DNA of 64,000 nt from Thiothrix unzii (GCF_017901175.1 NZ_CP072793.1:1426001-1490000), one strand, 5' to 3'; counted from the stretch's first letter, positions 9,767-18,434 are shown. The notes: generated from the sequence alone by a model not told the origin. A program made the numbers and translations.

Positions 9767-10306
9767 TTATTTATTCAAGCGTTTGGGTGTTTTTGTGGCG
9801 GTGATCAGTGGCACTTTATCCGCTGAAGTGTCGATTAACAGCTTGTTTCTTTCTTGGCGAATGCGCAAAACATAACCGCCTAATGCACCACCGACACTGG
9901 TTAGCAACAACAATCCCAAGGTCATAAATTGGGTTAACAACAATAAACCGCCTAATCCGGCAGCTCCCGCGAACGCCAAACCGACCTTGATATTGGCTTG
10001 GGTGGTGGTGCGGCGTACTTCCTGCATGGTTTCTTGGTGTGCTTGTTTGACCACTTTTGCCTTGGCGCGTTCCGCGTTGACGCGAATTGCTTCACGTTCT
10101 TTCGCATGACATGCTTGTAACTGATTGATTTCGTCTTTACGTTGGTGTGCCGCAATCGAGCTAAACCAAAAAGCGGTGACTACGCCCGCAATCACTAGGG
10201 GGACGATTAAGCGCAGCCAACCAAAGCCGTTCAATTCGGGTGCGGTCAAGGTGATGACGACCGTGATGACTTGCAACAAAATCAAGCCGGGAAGAAATTT
10301 CAGCAT
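9767..10306 (-). CDS. Membrane protein with central coiled-coil, unknown function
   Basis: I do not recognise this 179-residue protein. Residues 1-55 hold two hydrophobic helices (FLPGLILLQVITVVITLTA and LIVPLVIAGVVTAFWF). Residues 57-100 are charged and heptad-like (AKEREAIRVNAERAKAKVV). Residues 105-145 form a glycine-rich hydrophobic hairpin (LAFAGAAGLGGLLLLTQF, then LLTSVGGALGGYVL), and the tail is basic. The layout resembles pore-forming or membrane-scaffold proteins. It is divergent from the mazG-led defence-like operon, which makes a link possible but unproven. Confidence 0.55.
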   Translation of the reverse strand: MLKFLPGLILLQVITVVITLTAPELNGFGWLRLIVPLVIAGVVTAFWFSSIAAHQRKDEINQLQACHAKEREAIRVNAERAKAKVVKQAHQETMQEVRRTTTQANIKVGLAFAGAAGLGGLLLLTQFMTLGLLLLTSVGGALGGYVLRIRQERNKLLIDTSADKVPLITATKTPKRLNK

Positions 10307-10382
10307 AGAGGGCAGTCCTTTTTTTCTGTCATGTGTGCATCGGGGGATTATAATGGTTTTACGGATTTAACAGGATACCGCA

Positions 10383-10739
10383 ATGCTGCCCCCCGACCTT
10401 GTAGCTGAATTAATCGACTTTCGTGCCGAACGTGATTGGCAACAATTTCACACGCCCCGCAATCTGGCGATTTCGCTTGCCCTTGAAGCAGGCGAAGTGC
10501 TGGAATTATTTCAGTGGGAAGACCGCCAAGGCGACGCGCTCCACAAGGTTTTGCCCGCCTTGCGCGATGAAGTGGCGGATGTCGCGGTGTATTTGACCTA
10601 CCTGTGTCACGACTTAGGGATTGATCTCGACGCAGCGATTCGCAGCAAAATGCTCAAAAATCGTGAGAAATACCCGGTGGCTTTGGCGACGGGTTCGGCG
10701 AAGAAGTATACCGAGTTACAAGTGGAGAGCAGCGAATGA
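10383..10739 (+). CDS. MazG-like nucleotide pyrophosphohydrolase
   Basis: The 118-residue all-alpha NTP pyrophosphatase of the RS21-C6/dCTPase-like MazG group carries the metal-binding EAGEVLELFQW (ExxxE) near residue 37 and DEVADVAVYLTYL (ExxD) near residue 62. It likely cleaves dCTP-type or damaged dNTPs to monophosphates. It is the first gene of a run of six genes with overlapping or near-touching ends; its TGA overlaps the next ATG (ATGA). It may be an older housekeeping gene onto which the defence genes were joined, or part of the system. Confidence 0.85.
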   Translation: MLPPDLVAELIDFRAERDWQQFHTPRNLAISLALEAGEVLELFQWEDRQGDALHKVLPALRDEVADVAVYLTYLCHDLGIDLDAAIRSKMLKNREKYPVALATGSAKKYTELQVESSE

Positions 10740-11848
10740 TTACAGAACTACGTCTGGAAAACTGGAAAAGCTTCGGCGAGGCTACGCTGTATATTGATCC
10801 GTTGTCTATTTTGATTGGCACGAATGCTAGTGGTAAGTCGAATGTACTTGATGCGCTCCAGTTTTTACAGCGTATTGCTTCTGGCGTAACTTTTTCGGAT
10901 GCTTTAAATAGTATTCGAGGTGGTTCTGAGTGGGCAACAAAAAAAAGCAATCTTGCATTTAGTCTTAATGTTGTTTTTTTGGAGAAAAATATTGAATATA
11001 AATATGGTATTAATCATTCGTTAGATAGTCTGTTTGTGAATGAAAGTGTTTCTGCTAATGGACGAACACTTGACCGTAGTTTTGAAATTCGATCTCCTTC
11101 ATTATTAGTACTGGAAGATCGTTCAGACTTACGTGAAGGGTTTGAATTTATATCAATAATTTTCAATATTCTAAGTAAAATTGTAATTTTTTGTCCAGAT
11201 CCTGATAGCATGAAAGGTTATTCTCTATTATCTGATAATTTATATTCTGATGCGGGTAATATTGCAGGCGTTTTGGCTGCACTATCTGTTGAGCGGCAAA
11301 AAGAAATCGAGGATACGCTCACTCAGTATGCCAGCCGTTTACCTGAGCGCGATATTCATCGTGTCTACGCCGAAAAAGTTGGGAAGCTGGGTAAAGATGC
11401 GATGCTTTATTGCGATGAGAAATGGGGTGAATCCGGCGAGATATTTACTGTTGATGCCCGCGCTATGTCCGACGGCACATTACGCTTTCTCGCCATCCTT
11501 ACCGCGTTACTGACCTTGCCAGAAGGTAGTTTGTTGGCAATCGACGAAGTGGATAACGGTTTCCATCCTTCCCGTGCCCACTTATTATTGGAAGCCCTGC
11601 AAACCATCGGCAGACAACGCAATATTGATGTATTAGTCACTACGCATAACCCCGCGTTATTGGACGCATTGGGAACGGAATTTGTGCCATTTGTCACCGT
11701 TGCCCACCGCGATAGCATCACAGGTGAAAGCAAACTGACGTTATTGGAAGACATCGAACAACTCCCTAAACTGTTGGCGCAAGGCACTGTCGGCAAACTT
11801 TCCACCCAAGGCTTGATTGAAAAGTCGCTGGAGTCGGTGCATGGGTAG
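10736..11848 (+). CDS. AAA_21-type ABC-like ATPase, partner of a PIN-like nuclease
   Basis: The 370-residue protein has an SMC/RecF-like N-terminus (LRLENWKSFGEATLYI), Walker A GTNASGKSNVLDAL near residue 30, a signature-like region (RAMSDGTLRFLAIL), Walker B LLAIDEVDNGFHPSR near residue 265, and the switch histidine motif VTTHNPALLD. This is the AAA_21 family found in defence and toxin modules. Residues about 70-180 are encoded by very AT-rich DNA while both ends have the local composition, which suggests a mosaic gene. It overlaps mazG by 4 nt and the PIN-like gene by 8 nt. Confidence 0.85.
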   Translation: MITELRLENWKSFGEATLYIDPLSILIGTNASGKSNVLDALQFLQRIASGVTFSDALNSIRGGSEWATKKSNLAFSLNVVFLEKNIEYKYGINHSLDSLFVNESVSANGRTLDRSFEIRSPSLLVLEDRSDLREGFEFISIIFNILSKIVIFCPDPDSMKGYSLLSDNLYSDAGNIAGVLAALSVERQKEIEDTLTQYASRLPERDIHRVYAEKVGKLGKDAMLYCDEKWGESGEIFTVDARAMSDGTLRFLAILTALLTLPEGSLLAIDEVDNGFHPSRAHLLLEALQTIGRQRNIDVLVTTHNPALLDALGTEFVPFVTVAHRDSITGESKLTLLEDIEQLPKLLAQGTVGKLSTQGLIEKSLESVHG

Positions 11849-12359
11849 GCGTGTACTGATTTTGGATACGTCTGTATTGTGCTGCTGGCTGCAAGTACCG
11901 GGTAAAGAAGAGGCGGGGACGCACGAAGATCGTTGGACTCATGCCCGCATCGACGTGTTATTGCAGGCAGAACAGGCGAAACACAGTACGTTCGTGTTGC
12001 CAGTCGCCACGCTGATTGAAACGGGCAACCATATTGCGCAAGTCGGGGGTGATCGTTTCAGCCTTGCTACCAAGCTGGCTGATTACTTGCGTTTGGCAGC
12101 GGATGCCTGTTCGCCGTGGGCAGCATTTACCGAACAAGCCGACTTGTGGCAGGCTGACAATTTGCGTGCTTTATCCGAAAATTGGCCTGCGCAAGCCGCT
12201 CAAAAGCTATCAATAGGCGATGCCACCATCAAAGACGTTGCCGAGTATTACCATAAAGCGGGCTATACTGTGGAAATTCTGACGGGTGATCAGGGCTTGA
12301 AAGCCTATGAGCCTGTTCGACCTGCGATGATTCCGCGCCGCCGCCAACCTAAATCGTGA
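11841..12359 (+). CDS. PIN-like domain protein, putative nuclease effector
   Basis: I start it at ATG 11841 (MGRRVLILDTSVLCCWL), 8 nt inside the ATPase gene. The 172 residues carry four acidic positions in PIN order: ILDTS near residue 8, LIETGN near 57, GDATIKD near 128, and LTGDQGLKAYE near 148. The fold suggests an RNase or DNase activated or restrained by the adjacent ATPase. The pair is not an exact match to any defence system I can name. Nuclease activity is inferred. Confidence 0.65.
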   Translation: MGRRVLILDTSVLCCWLQVPGKEEAGTHEDRWTHARIDVLLQAEQAKHSTFVLPVATLIETGNHIAQVGGDRFSLATKLADYLRLAADACSPWAAFTEQADLWQADNLRALSENWPAQAAQKLSIGDATIKDVAEYYHKAGYTVEILTGDQGLKAYEPVRPAMIPRRRQPKS

Positions 12360-12371
12360 AGGCTGAATTGT

Positions 12372-13562
12372 ATGTATATTGAAAAGATTGAAATCAAAAA
12401 ATTTCGTGTGCTGGAAAATATGGAGGGAGTCAACGCTATCCGTTTTCAGCCACCTAGTGGTATAACGGCTAATCCCGTAACAGGTAATGTTGTTAATGTG
12501 ATTGCGGGTGTTAATGGCACGGGGAAAACTAGCTTGCTTGAGGCGATCTTTCAAGCCATATCACAACCAGCACTCTTTTTTCATCAAAAAAAATGTGGTC
12601 AAATTAGTATTTTTGATTTTAATGAAGTTAATTTGGATGATGTGCCTGAGATATATAATCAACTTAACTGGATGGAGGTGTTAAATAAAATTTCTTATTT
12701 AAATAATACCAATTCCGATATCAATGGCTTTGATGATCAACCTCGTCTGATTTTCATGCCATCACAGCAAAATTTTCAGTATTCACCTGTTACACAAATG
12801 GCTGTGCAATATGTTTTTGCACAAAAAGTTGATATCCAGAAAATTCTTGGAAATGCAGAGTTTTATACAAAAGAATACGTCCTTAATAAAATATTGGAAA
12901 GTAATATTGCCGATCCTGTGGAGCGTACAAAAGTAGCCGTAGATGCATTTAATAGCCATTTTTTAAATGCAAATTTGCTAACGAAGTTGTCGAACTTATC
13001 TAAAACTCTTTTTAATCGTCCTGTTTTTTCTAATGCGGCAAATCAAGAGGTTACGATTGATCAACTTAGTGATGGTGAAAAACAACTTTATGGACGTGTG
13101 ATTGCATTGATGATACTCAATCCGAGTAATTCTATGATTTTGATTGATGAACCGGAAATCGCCTTGCACCCAGCATGGCAACAAAAGATCATGCAAATCT
13201 ATAGCCGAATTGGGAGAAATAACCAATTTATTGTTGCCACACATTCGCCGCAAATTATTGCAAGTGTTCCCTATAAGAACCGTATTTTGTTACGCAAAGA
13301 AAATGGAAAAATACAACCTGTTCATATGAATCAACCACCTTCTGGTGTCGATGTGAACTCCATCCTTTCTGAAATTATGGGAGCAGACCCACGTCCACCA
13401 GAATTATTGAAGCTATACGCGCAATACCGTAAATTTGTTGAAGAAAGCAAAGAAAATACACCAGAAGCCTTGGCTGTGAAGGCTCAGTTATCTGAAGAAA
13501 GTGATCATTCCCGTTTCATGCAAGAAATGGCGTTCCTTATTGAGCTACGGGATGCTGTCTAA
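12372..13562 (+). CDS. ptuA: Septu-type defence ATPase PtuA
   Basis: The 396-residue AAA ATPase has IKKFRVLENM at the N-terminus, Walker A AGVNGTGKTSLLEA near residue 46, ABC signature QLSDGEKQLYGRVIAL near 233, Walker B MILIDEPEIALHPAWQ near 257, and H-loop FIVATHSPQII. The next gene is an HNH nuclease of the PtuB family, so this is inferred to be the ATPase of a Septu anti-phage system. No reverse transcriptase is nearby, so it is not the Ec78-type retron form. The gene is AT-rich relative to its housekeeping neighbours, suggesting transfer. Confidence 0.82.
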   Translation: MYIEKIEIKKFRVLENMEGVNAIRFQPPSGITANPVTGNVVNVIAGVNGTGKTSLLEAIFQAISQPALFFHQKKCGQISIFDFNEVNLDDVPEIYNQLNWMEVLNKISYLNNTNSDINGFDDQPRLIFMPSQQNFQYSPVTQMAVQYVFAQKVDIQKILGNAEFYTKEYVLNKILESNIADPVERTKVAVDAFNSHFLNANLLTKLSNLSKTLFNRPVFSNAANQEVTIDQLSDGEKQLYGRVIALMILNPSNSMILIDEPEIALHPAWQQKIMQIYSRIGRNNQFIVATHSPQIIASVPYKNRILLRKENGKIQPVHMNQPPSGVDVNSILSEIMGADPRPPELLKLYAQYRKFVEESKENTPEALAVKAQLSEESDHSRFMQEMAFLIELRDAV

Positions 13563-14263
13563 TGCGTCATGTAAAAAAAGGTAACAGTCCCGATTTTTTT
13601 GAAGCTTGTAAGACCAATTTGCCAGAGAATGCTGGATGGCATGAGTTTTCTGAGAATCAAGAGCTTAGTGAATGCAAAAAAGCGTTACATCAGCATTTGA
13701 TAGCTGAACAAGCAGAATTATGTATTTATTGTGAGCGTAAGATAAGCAAAGATATTTCTCATGTTGAGCATATTCATCCCAAAGACGTAAGCGGTAAGTT
13801 TGCGCATCTTACTTTTGCTTATACAAACTTAGTTGCTTCATGTAATGGTGATTTATGTGACACCGACAACAAAAAGGTCTATAAGCCAGAGGATGTACAT
13901 TCTTGTGGTCATAAAAAAGCTAATGATTTCAATGAAAAACAGTTCATAAATCCTGTGCAAGATGAAAATATTGGCGAATTCTTTAAATATAATAAAGATA
14001 CTGGCGTAATGTCGGCAGCTAATGAAAATGCAAGAGCCGAATACACTATAAATTTGCTCAATCTTAATTGTATCCGCTTGCAGAATGATCGCGTTAATGC
14101 GGTACAAGCTGTCTTTGATGTGATTCTTAAAACCAATAATCCTATGTTCCGGCAATTGAGTAAGCAGGAAATGGTGCGTATCTTATTGAAACGTAATCCT
14201 CCTTTTCCATTTATCTCCTTTCTGCATTTCTACTTTGCCGCATCTCAAGCGAGTATACCATGA
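13562..14263 (+). CDS. ptuB: Septu-type HNH endonuclease PtuB
   Basis: The 233-residue protein carries a zinc/HNH core: LCIYCERKISKDISHVEHIHPK near residues 57-78 (Cys-x-x-Cys and His), then NLVASCNGDLCD and SCGHKKANDF. This is the HNH family (TIGR02646-like) paired with PtuA in Septu and in some retrons. Its ATG shares one base with the ptuA stop (TAATG), and its own TGA overlaps the dnaE ATG (ATGA). AT-rich like ptuA. It is expected to nick or cut DNA during phage attack; activity is inferred from the family. Confidence 0.85.
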   Translation: MRHVKKGNSPDFFEACKTNLPENAGWHEFSENQELSECKKALHQHLIAEQAELCIYCERKISKDISHVEHIHPKDVSGKFAHLTFAYTNLVASCNGDLCDTDNKKVYKPEDVHSCGHKKANDFNEKQFINPVQDENIGEFFKYNKDTGVMSAANENARAEYTINLLNLNCIRLQNDRVNAVQAVFDVILKTNNPMFRQLSKQEMVRILLKRNPPFPFISFLHFYFAASQASIP

Positions 14264-17200
14264 CCCAATTCGTCCACCTCCGCCTCCACACTGAATACTC
14301 CCTCACCGATAGCACTATCCGCATTAAGCCGCTGATGAAAGCTGCGGAGAAGATCGGGATGCCAGCTATCGCGATTACCGATTTAACCAATTTTTTCGGT
14401 TTGGTGAAGTTCTATAAAGCCGCAATGGGCGCAGGTATTAAACCCATTTTCGGGGTAGATGTGCTGCTGGTGGATGAAACCGGCGGTGATACCTTGTTTC
14501 ATGTGATTTTGTTGTGTCAAAACAATACGGGTTATCGCAATTTAACCAAATTGATTTCGCGGGCATGGCAACAAGGGCAGGTGTTGGGCGTGCCGCGTGT
14601 GCAGCGGGCATGGCTTACGGAATTCAGTGATGGTGTCATTATGCTTTCCGGCGGGCGCGATGGTGACGTGGGGCAGGCGTTGTTGGCGGGTAATCAGGAG
14701 TTGGCGGAAAAGCGTTTGCAGGAGTGGCTTGCGGCGTTTCCTGAACGTTATTACCTTGAATTACAACGCACTGGGCGTGATGGCGAGGAACATTATACGC
14801 ACGCAGCGGTGGATTTGGCGTTGGCTTACGATGTGCCGGTGGTGGCGACTAATGATGTGCGGTTTGTGGCGGCGAGCGATTTTAATTCGCACGAAGCGCG
14901 GGTTTGTATCAATAGCGGTAATGTGTTGGCTGATCCTAAACGCCCTAAACATTACAGTCAGCAGCAATATTTACGCACCTCTGAAGAAATGGTGGCGTTG
15001 TTTGCGGATATTCCGGCGGCGATTGCGAATACGCTGGAAATTGCCAAACGCTGTAATGTGTTGCTGACATTGGGTAAAAACTATTTGCCGCAATTCCCGA
15101 TTCCTGAAGGTATGACCGAAGCGGAGTATTTTTGTAAAGTCAGTGAAGAGGGTCTGGAGCAACGCCTTGATTTCTTGTTTGGTGAGCAGTTTCCACGTGG
15201 TACAGCCGAATTTGCGCAAAAGCGTCAGCCGTATGATGAACGCCTTGCGATTGAACTCGGTGTTATTAATGCGATGGGGTTCCCCGGTTATTTCTTAATC
15301 GTTGCGGACTTTATTCAGTGGGCGAAAGACAATGCGATTCCGGTGGGGCCGGGGCGGGGTTCGGGTGCGGGTTCCCTAGTGGCTTACGCGCTGAAAATTA
15401 CTGACCTTGATCCGTTGGCTTACGATTTGCTGTTTGAACGTTTTTTGAACCCAGAACGGGTTTCCATGCCGGACTTCGACATCGACTTTTGCATGGATAA
15501 TCGCGATAAAGTCATTGATTACGTGGCACAAACTTACGGGCGTAATCAGGTGTCGCAGATTATTACCTTTGGTTCAATGGCGGCGAAAGCGGTGGTGCGC
15601 GATGTGGGGCGGGTGTTGGGGCATCCTTACGGTTTTGTGGATCGGGTGGCAAAATTAATCCCGTTTGTGCTGGGCATCACTTTGGAAGATGCGCTGGGGC
15701 GTACCAAAAAAGCTCAAGATGACCCGGAGCGGGTTTCCCCAGATTTGATCGAGCTTTACGACAAGGACGAAGAAGTTAAAGCCTTGTTGGATATGGCGAT
15801 TTCACTAGAAGGTTTGACCCGTAATACCGGTAAACACGCGGGTGGGGTGTTGATTTCGCCGTCGGATTTGACGGATTTTACCCCGATTTCCTGTGATGAA
15901 TTCGGCAATGGGGTGGTGTCGCAATACGATAAAGACGATGTGGAAGCGGTCGGGCTGGTCAAATTCGACTTTTTGGGGTTGCGCAACCTCACGATTATTG
16001 ACTGGGCATTGCGTACCATTAATCGTAAGCAGGCAGCGAAAGGCTTACCCGAAGTCGATATTAACCGTATTCCGCTGGACGACAAAGCCAGTTTTGATTT
16101 ACTCAAAGCGCAAAAAACCACGGCGGTTTTCCAGCTTGAATCACGAGGGATGAAAGACCTGATCCGGCGGTTACAACCAGATGTGTTTGAGGATGTGATT
16201 GCGTTGGTGGCGTTGTTCCGTCCGGGGCCGTTGCAGTCGGGGATGGTGGACGATTTTATCAACCGTAAAAAAGGTATTGCTAAGGTTGAATACCCGCACC
16301 CCAGTTTGGAGCAAATTCTCAAGCCGACTTACGGGGTTATCGTTTACCAAGAACAGGTTATGCAAATTGCGCAAGTCCTCGCCCAATACACTTTGGGCGG
16401 TGCGGATATGTTGCGGCGGGCAATGGGTAAAAAGAAACCGGAGGAAATGGCCAAGCAGCGTTCCATTTTTATGGACGGGGCGCGTAATAATAATGTCGAT
16501 GAAAATCAGGCTGGCTACATTTTCGATTTAATGGAAAAGTTTGCGGAATACGGTTTCAATAAATCGCATTCAGCCGCTTATGCCTTGGTTGCGTTTCAAA
16601 CTGCTTGGCTTAAAGCGCATCATCCGGCAGCGTTTATGGCGGCGGTATTATCGGCGGATATGGATAATACCGAAAAGGTTGTAACGCTATTAGACGATTG
16701 CCGTCAATTAAGTTTACAAGTTTTGCCACCGGATATTAACCGCTCGGATTTTCAGTTCACGGTGGATGAGAAAAATCGCATTATTTACGGTTTGGGTGCG
16801 GTTAAAGGTGCGGGTGAAGCGGCATTAAGCGTAATGGTCGAAGAACGCGAGAAACACGGTGCGTTTAAATCATTAACCGATTTATGCAAACGCTGTAGTT
16901 CCCAAAAGGTCAATCGGCGCGTATTGGAAACCCTGATTAAAGCTGGTGCATTTGACAGTTTGGGCGGTACGCGCCGCGCTATGCTGGAATTTTTACCTGA
17001 AGCCTTGCGAATGGCGGAACAACACAACCGCGATCAAGGCACGGGGCAGGTGGATTTATTCGGCGGGATGTTTGCCGGTGTTAAAGAAGATTCGCCCGAA
17101 ATGGGCGTGCCGACGCGCCCTGAATTCCCCGAAAAAGAACGCCTGCGTTTGGAAAAAGAAACGCTGGGCTTGTATCTCACCGGGCATCCGCTGGATGAAT

Positions 17201-17784
17201 ACACCGAAGAATTAGCCGCCTTGCCGCATCGCAAACCGCTGGCGGATTTAGCAGAAGATGAAACCGTTAAATACCGCCGCGAGCCGGTGATGCTGGCGGG
17301 TTTAGTCGCCAGTGTGCGTACCCAAGCGACTGATAACGGCAAACGTGCGTTTGTGCAGTTGGACGATAAAACCGCGTATTACGAAGCCCTGATTTTCACC
17401 GATGCGTTTGCACAATTCGGGCATTTGCTCGAAAAAGAAACGGCGGTGGTGCTGGAAGGCACGCTAGATACCGATCAGCGCACCGGCAAAACTCGCTTGC
17501 GTGTGGAAAAAATTCACAATATGTTGTCGATTCGTGAAAATTTCCTGCGCAAACTGGTATTGCGGGTGGATGCGGCGGAAGTGCAGGCTGGTGCTTGGGC
17601 GGAATTACGCAAGTTTTTACAGCCCGACGCGCCGATGAAATGCGCGGTAACGGTGGAGTACCGCACCCCGCAAGCGCAAGGCGAATTACGCCTCGGCGGG
17701 CAATGGGGTGTGGCGTTGGACGATGCTAATTTGCGCGATTTACGGGTGGCATTAGGGCGTGAGAATGTCAGTTTGGTGTTTTGA
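14260..17784 (+). CDS. dnaE: DNA polymerase III alpha subunit
   Basis: The replicative polymerase, 1174 aa, is full length. A PHP domain (RLHTEYSLTDSTI, then AITDL) occupies residues 1-270. The palm has PGRGSGAGSLVAYAL and the catalytic aspartates in MPDFDIDFCMD (about residue 405) and VKFDFLGLRNLTIIDWA (about 568). Then come GFNKSHSAAYALVAFQTAWLKAH, a tandem HhH region, and an OB fold near residues 1000-1075. The start overlaps ptuB (ATGA) and I see no purine-rich ribosome site before it, so translation may depend on coupling. Its 3' end is one copy of a 17-bp repeat bounding an island. Confidence 0.98.
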   Translation: MTQFVHLRLHTEYSLTDSTIRIKPLMKAAEKIGMPAIAITDLTNFFGLVKFYKAAMGAGIKPIFGVDVLLVDETGGDTLFHVILLCQNNTGYRNLTKLISRAWQQGQVLGVPRVQRAWLTEFSDGVIMLSGGRDGDVGQALLAGNQELAEKRLQEWLAAFPERYYLELQRTGRDGEEHYTHAAVDLALAYDVPVVATNDVRFVAASDFNSHEARVCINSGNVLADPKRPKHYSQQQYLRTSEEMVALFADIPAAIANTLEIAKRCNVLLTLGKNYLPQFPIPEGMTEAEYFCKVSEEGLEQRLDFLFGEQFPRGTAEFAQKRQPYDERLAIELGVINAMGFPGYFLIVADFIQWAKDNAIPVGPGRGSGAGSLVAYALKITDLDPLAYDLLFERFLNPERVSMPDFDIDFCMDNRDKVIDYVAQTYGRNQVSQIITFGSMAAKAVVRDVGRVLGHPYGFVDRVAKLIPFVLGITLEDALGRTKKAQDDPERVSPDLIELYDKDEEVKALLDMAISLEGLTRNTGKHAGGVLISPSDLTDFTPISCDEFGNGVVSQYDKDDVEAVGLVKFDFLGLRNLTIIDWALRTINRKQAAKGLPEVDINRIPLDDKASFDLLKAQKTTAVFQLESRGMKDLIRRLQPDVFEDVIALVALFRPGPLQSGMVDDFINRKKGIAKVEYPHPSLEQILKPTYGVIVYQEQVMQIAQVLAQYTLGGADMLRRAMGKKKPEEMAKQRSIFMDGARNNNVDENQAGYIFDLMEKFAEYGFNKSHSAAYALVAFQTAWLKAHHPAAFMAAVLSADMDNTEKVVTLLDDCRQLSLQVLPPDINRSDFQFTVDEKNRIIYGLGAVKGAGEAALSVMVEEREKHGAFKSLTDLCKRCSSQKVNRRVLETLIKAGAFDSLGGTRRAMLEFLPEALRMAEQHNRDQGTGQVDLFGGMFAGVKEDSPEMGVPTRPEFPEKERLRLEKETLGLYLTGHPLDEYTEELAALPHRKPLADLAEDETVKYRREPVMLAGLVASVRTQATDNGKRAFVQLDDKTAYYEALIFTDAFAQFGHLLEKETAVVLEGTLDTDQRTGKTRLRVEKIHNMLSIRENFLRKLVLRVDAAEVQAGAWAELRKFLQPDAPMKCAVTVEYRTPQAQGELRLGGQWGVALDDANLRDLRVALGRENVSLVF
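17768..17784 (+). repeat. Left copy of 17-bp direct repeat (dnaE 3' end)
   Basis: The sequence TCAGTTTGGTGTTTTGA, comprising the last codons and stop of dnaE, recurs exactly and in the same orientation at 22696-22712. The flanking bases differ on both sides, so the identity is exactly 17 bp. It looks like an attachment-site duplication bounding the cassette/IS island. Confidence 0.8.
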
Positions 17785-17785
17785 G

Positions 17786-17846
17786 GAACGTGGGGACGTG
17801 CACGAAGCATCGCTTTTTGCCGTCCGAGTTGACGCGATTGTTATGC
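17786..17846 (-). repeat. Truncated attC-like site (end of cassette array)
   Basis: On the minus strand this begins with GCATAAC (17840-17846), overlapping the stop of the YcxB-like gene. It continues with a GTCAACTCGGACG arm and a complementary CGTCCCCACGTTCC arm, but the expected GTTRRRY end is missing. The arm runs directly into the 17-bp repeat at the end of dnaE. The outer half of the site therefore seems to have been lost at the island edge. Confidence 0.5.
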
Positions 17847-18317
17847 CGTTCTTGCGCCAACATTTTCGGTTAGTAATCTAGAAAGCTCATTTTCATTTGG
17901 CAGTGCCCTTGATGGCACCGTATGAAACATGTTGCTGGTTACATATAACAGGTAAACGCCATTGGCACTTTTCCATTTGTGAATATCATCCCACTGCAAC
18001 TTGCTTTCTCCTGATTCGCTTTTGAAATCAATTCCTTGCGGAGAAAGCGTCATGTGTATTTCATTCTTCAAAGCACGGAGCTGCTTATACTGTCTCTTTG
18101 CATTGAACGGAATTAGTAGGTACAGAACAGCAAAATAACCAATGATTCCTCCAATAGAACCACCAAAACCTATTGCCTTGTAATCGGTAAGAACACCTAT
18201 CAACACTAAAGCAATGCCTACAATAGAGAGTACAACCAAGGTTCTATTGTTACCTCGACCATGAAGTTGCATTGCTCTTACAACTTCCGGCTGAGTTAAT
18301 TTGTAGTTACAACTCAT
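17841..18317 (-). CDS. YcxB-like membrane protein in an integron-type cassette
   Basis: The 158-residue protein (start ATG 18317, with GGAG 8 nt upstream) has two transmembrane helices near residues 30-80 (TLVVLSIVGIALVLIGVL and IGGIIGYFAVLYLLI). A soluble C-terminus follows, with IHMTLSPQGIDFKSESGESKLQWDDIHKW, the YcxB-like pattern. The function is unknown. Its stop lies inside the attC end GCATAAC, and a matching GTTATGC lies just upstream of the gene at 18331-18338, the relation expected between the two ends of one gene cassette. Confidence 0.7.
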   Translation of the reverse strand: MSCNYKLTQPEVVRAMQLHGRGNNRTLVVLSIVGIALVLIGVLTDYKAIGFGGSIGGIIGYFAVLYLLIPFNAKRQYKQLRALKNEIHMTLSPQGIDFKSESGESKLQWDDIHKWKSANGVYLLYVTSNMFHTVPSRALPNENELSRLLTENVGARTA

Positions 18318-18338
18318 CAGAATCTCCATAGGCATAAC

Positions 18339-18434
18339 GAGGGTGTAAGAAAATCCCCATTTTTGAGGGATGTCTCTTTCATAGCTATATGATTCATAAG
18401 GTAATTAAATTTAAATTTCGAGGTTATTCTACAG
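18339..18434. other. AT-rich spacer between cassettes, no gene seen
   Basis: These 96 bases lie between the end of the 18435-18506 attC and the GTTATGC boundary of the YcxB cassette. They are AT-rich and contain a short ATCCC/GGGAT inverted repeat. They could be an empty or gene-less cassette, or a degenerated attC end. I see no convincing coding frame. Confidence 0.3.

Noticed and set aside
12372..14263. Retron-associated PtuAB
   Set aside because: No reverse transcriptase or msr-msd-like inverted repeats were seen next to the genes.
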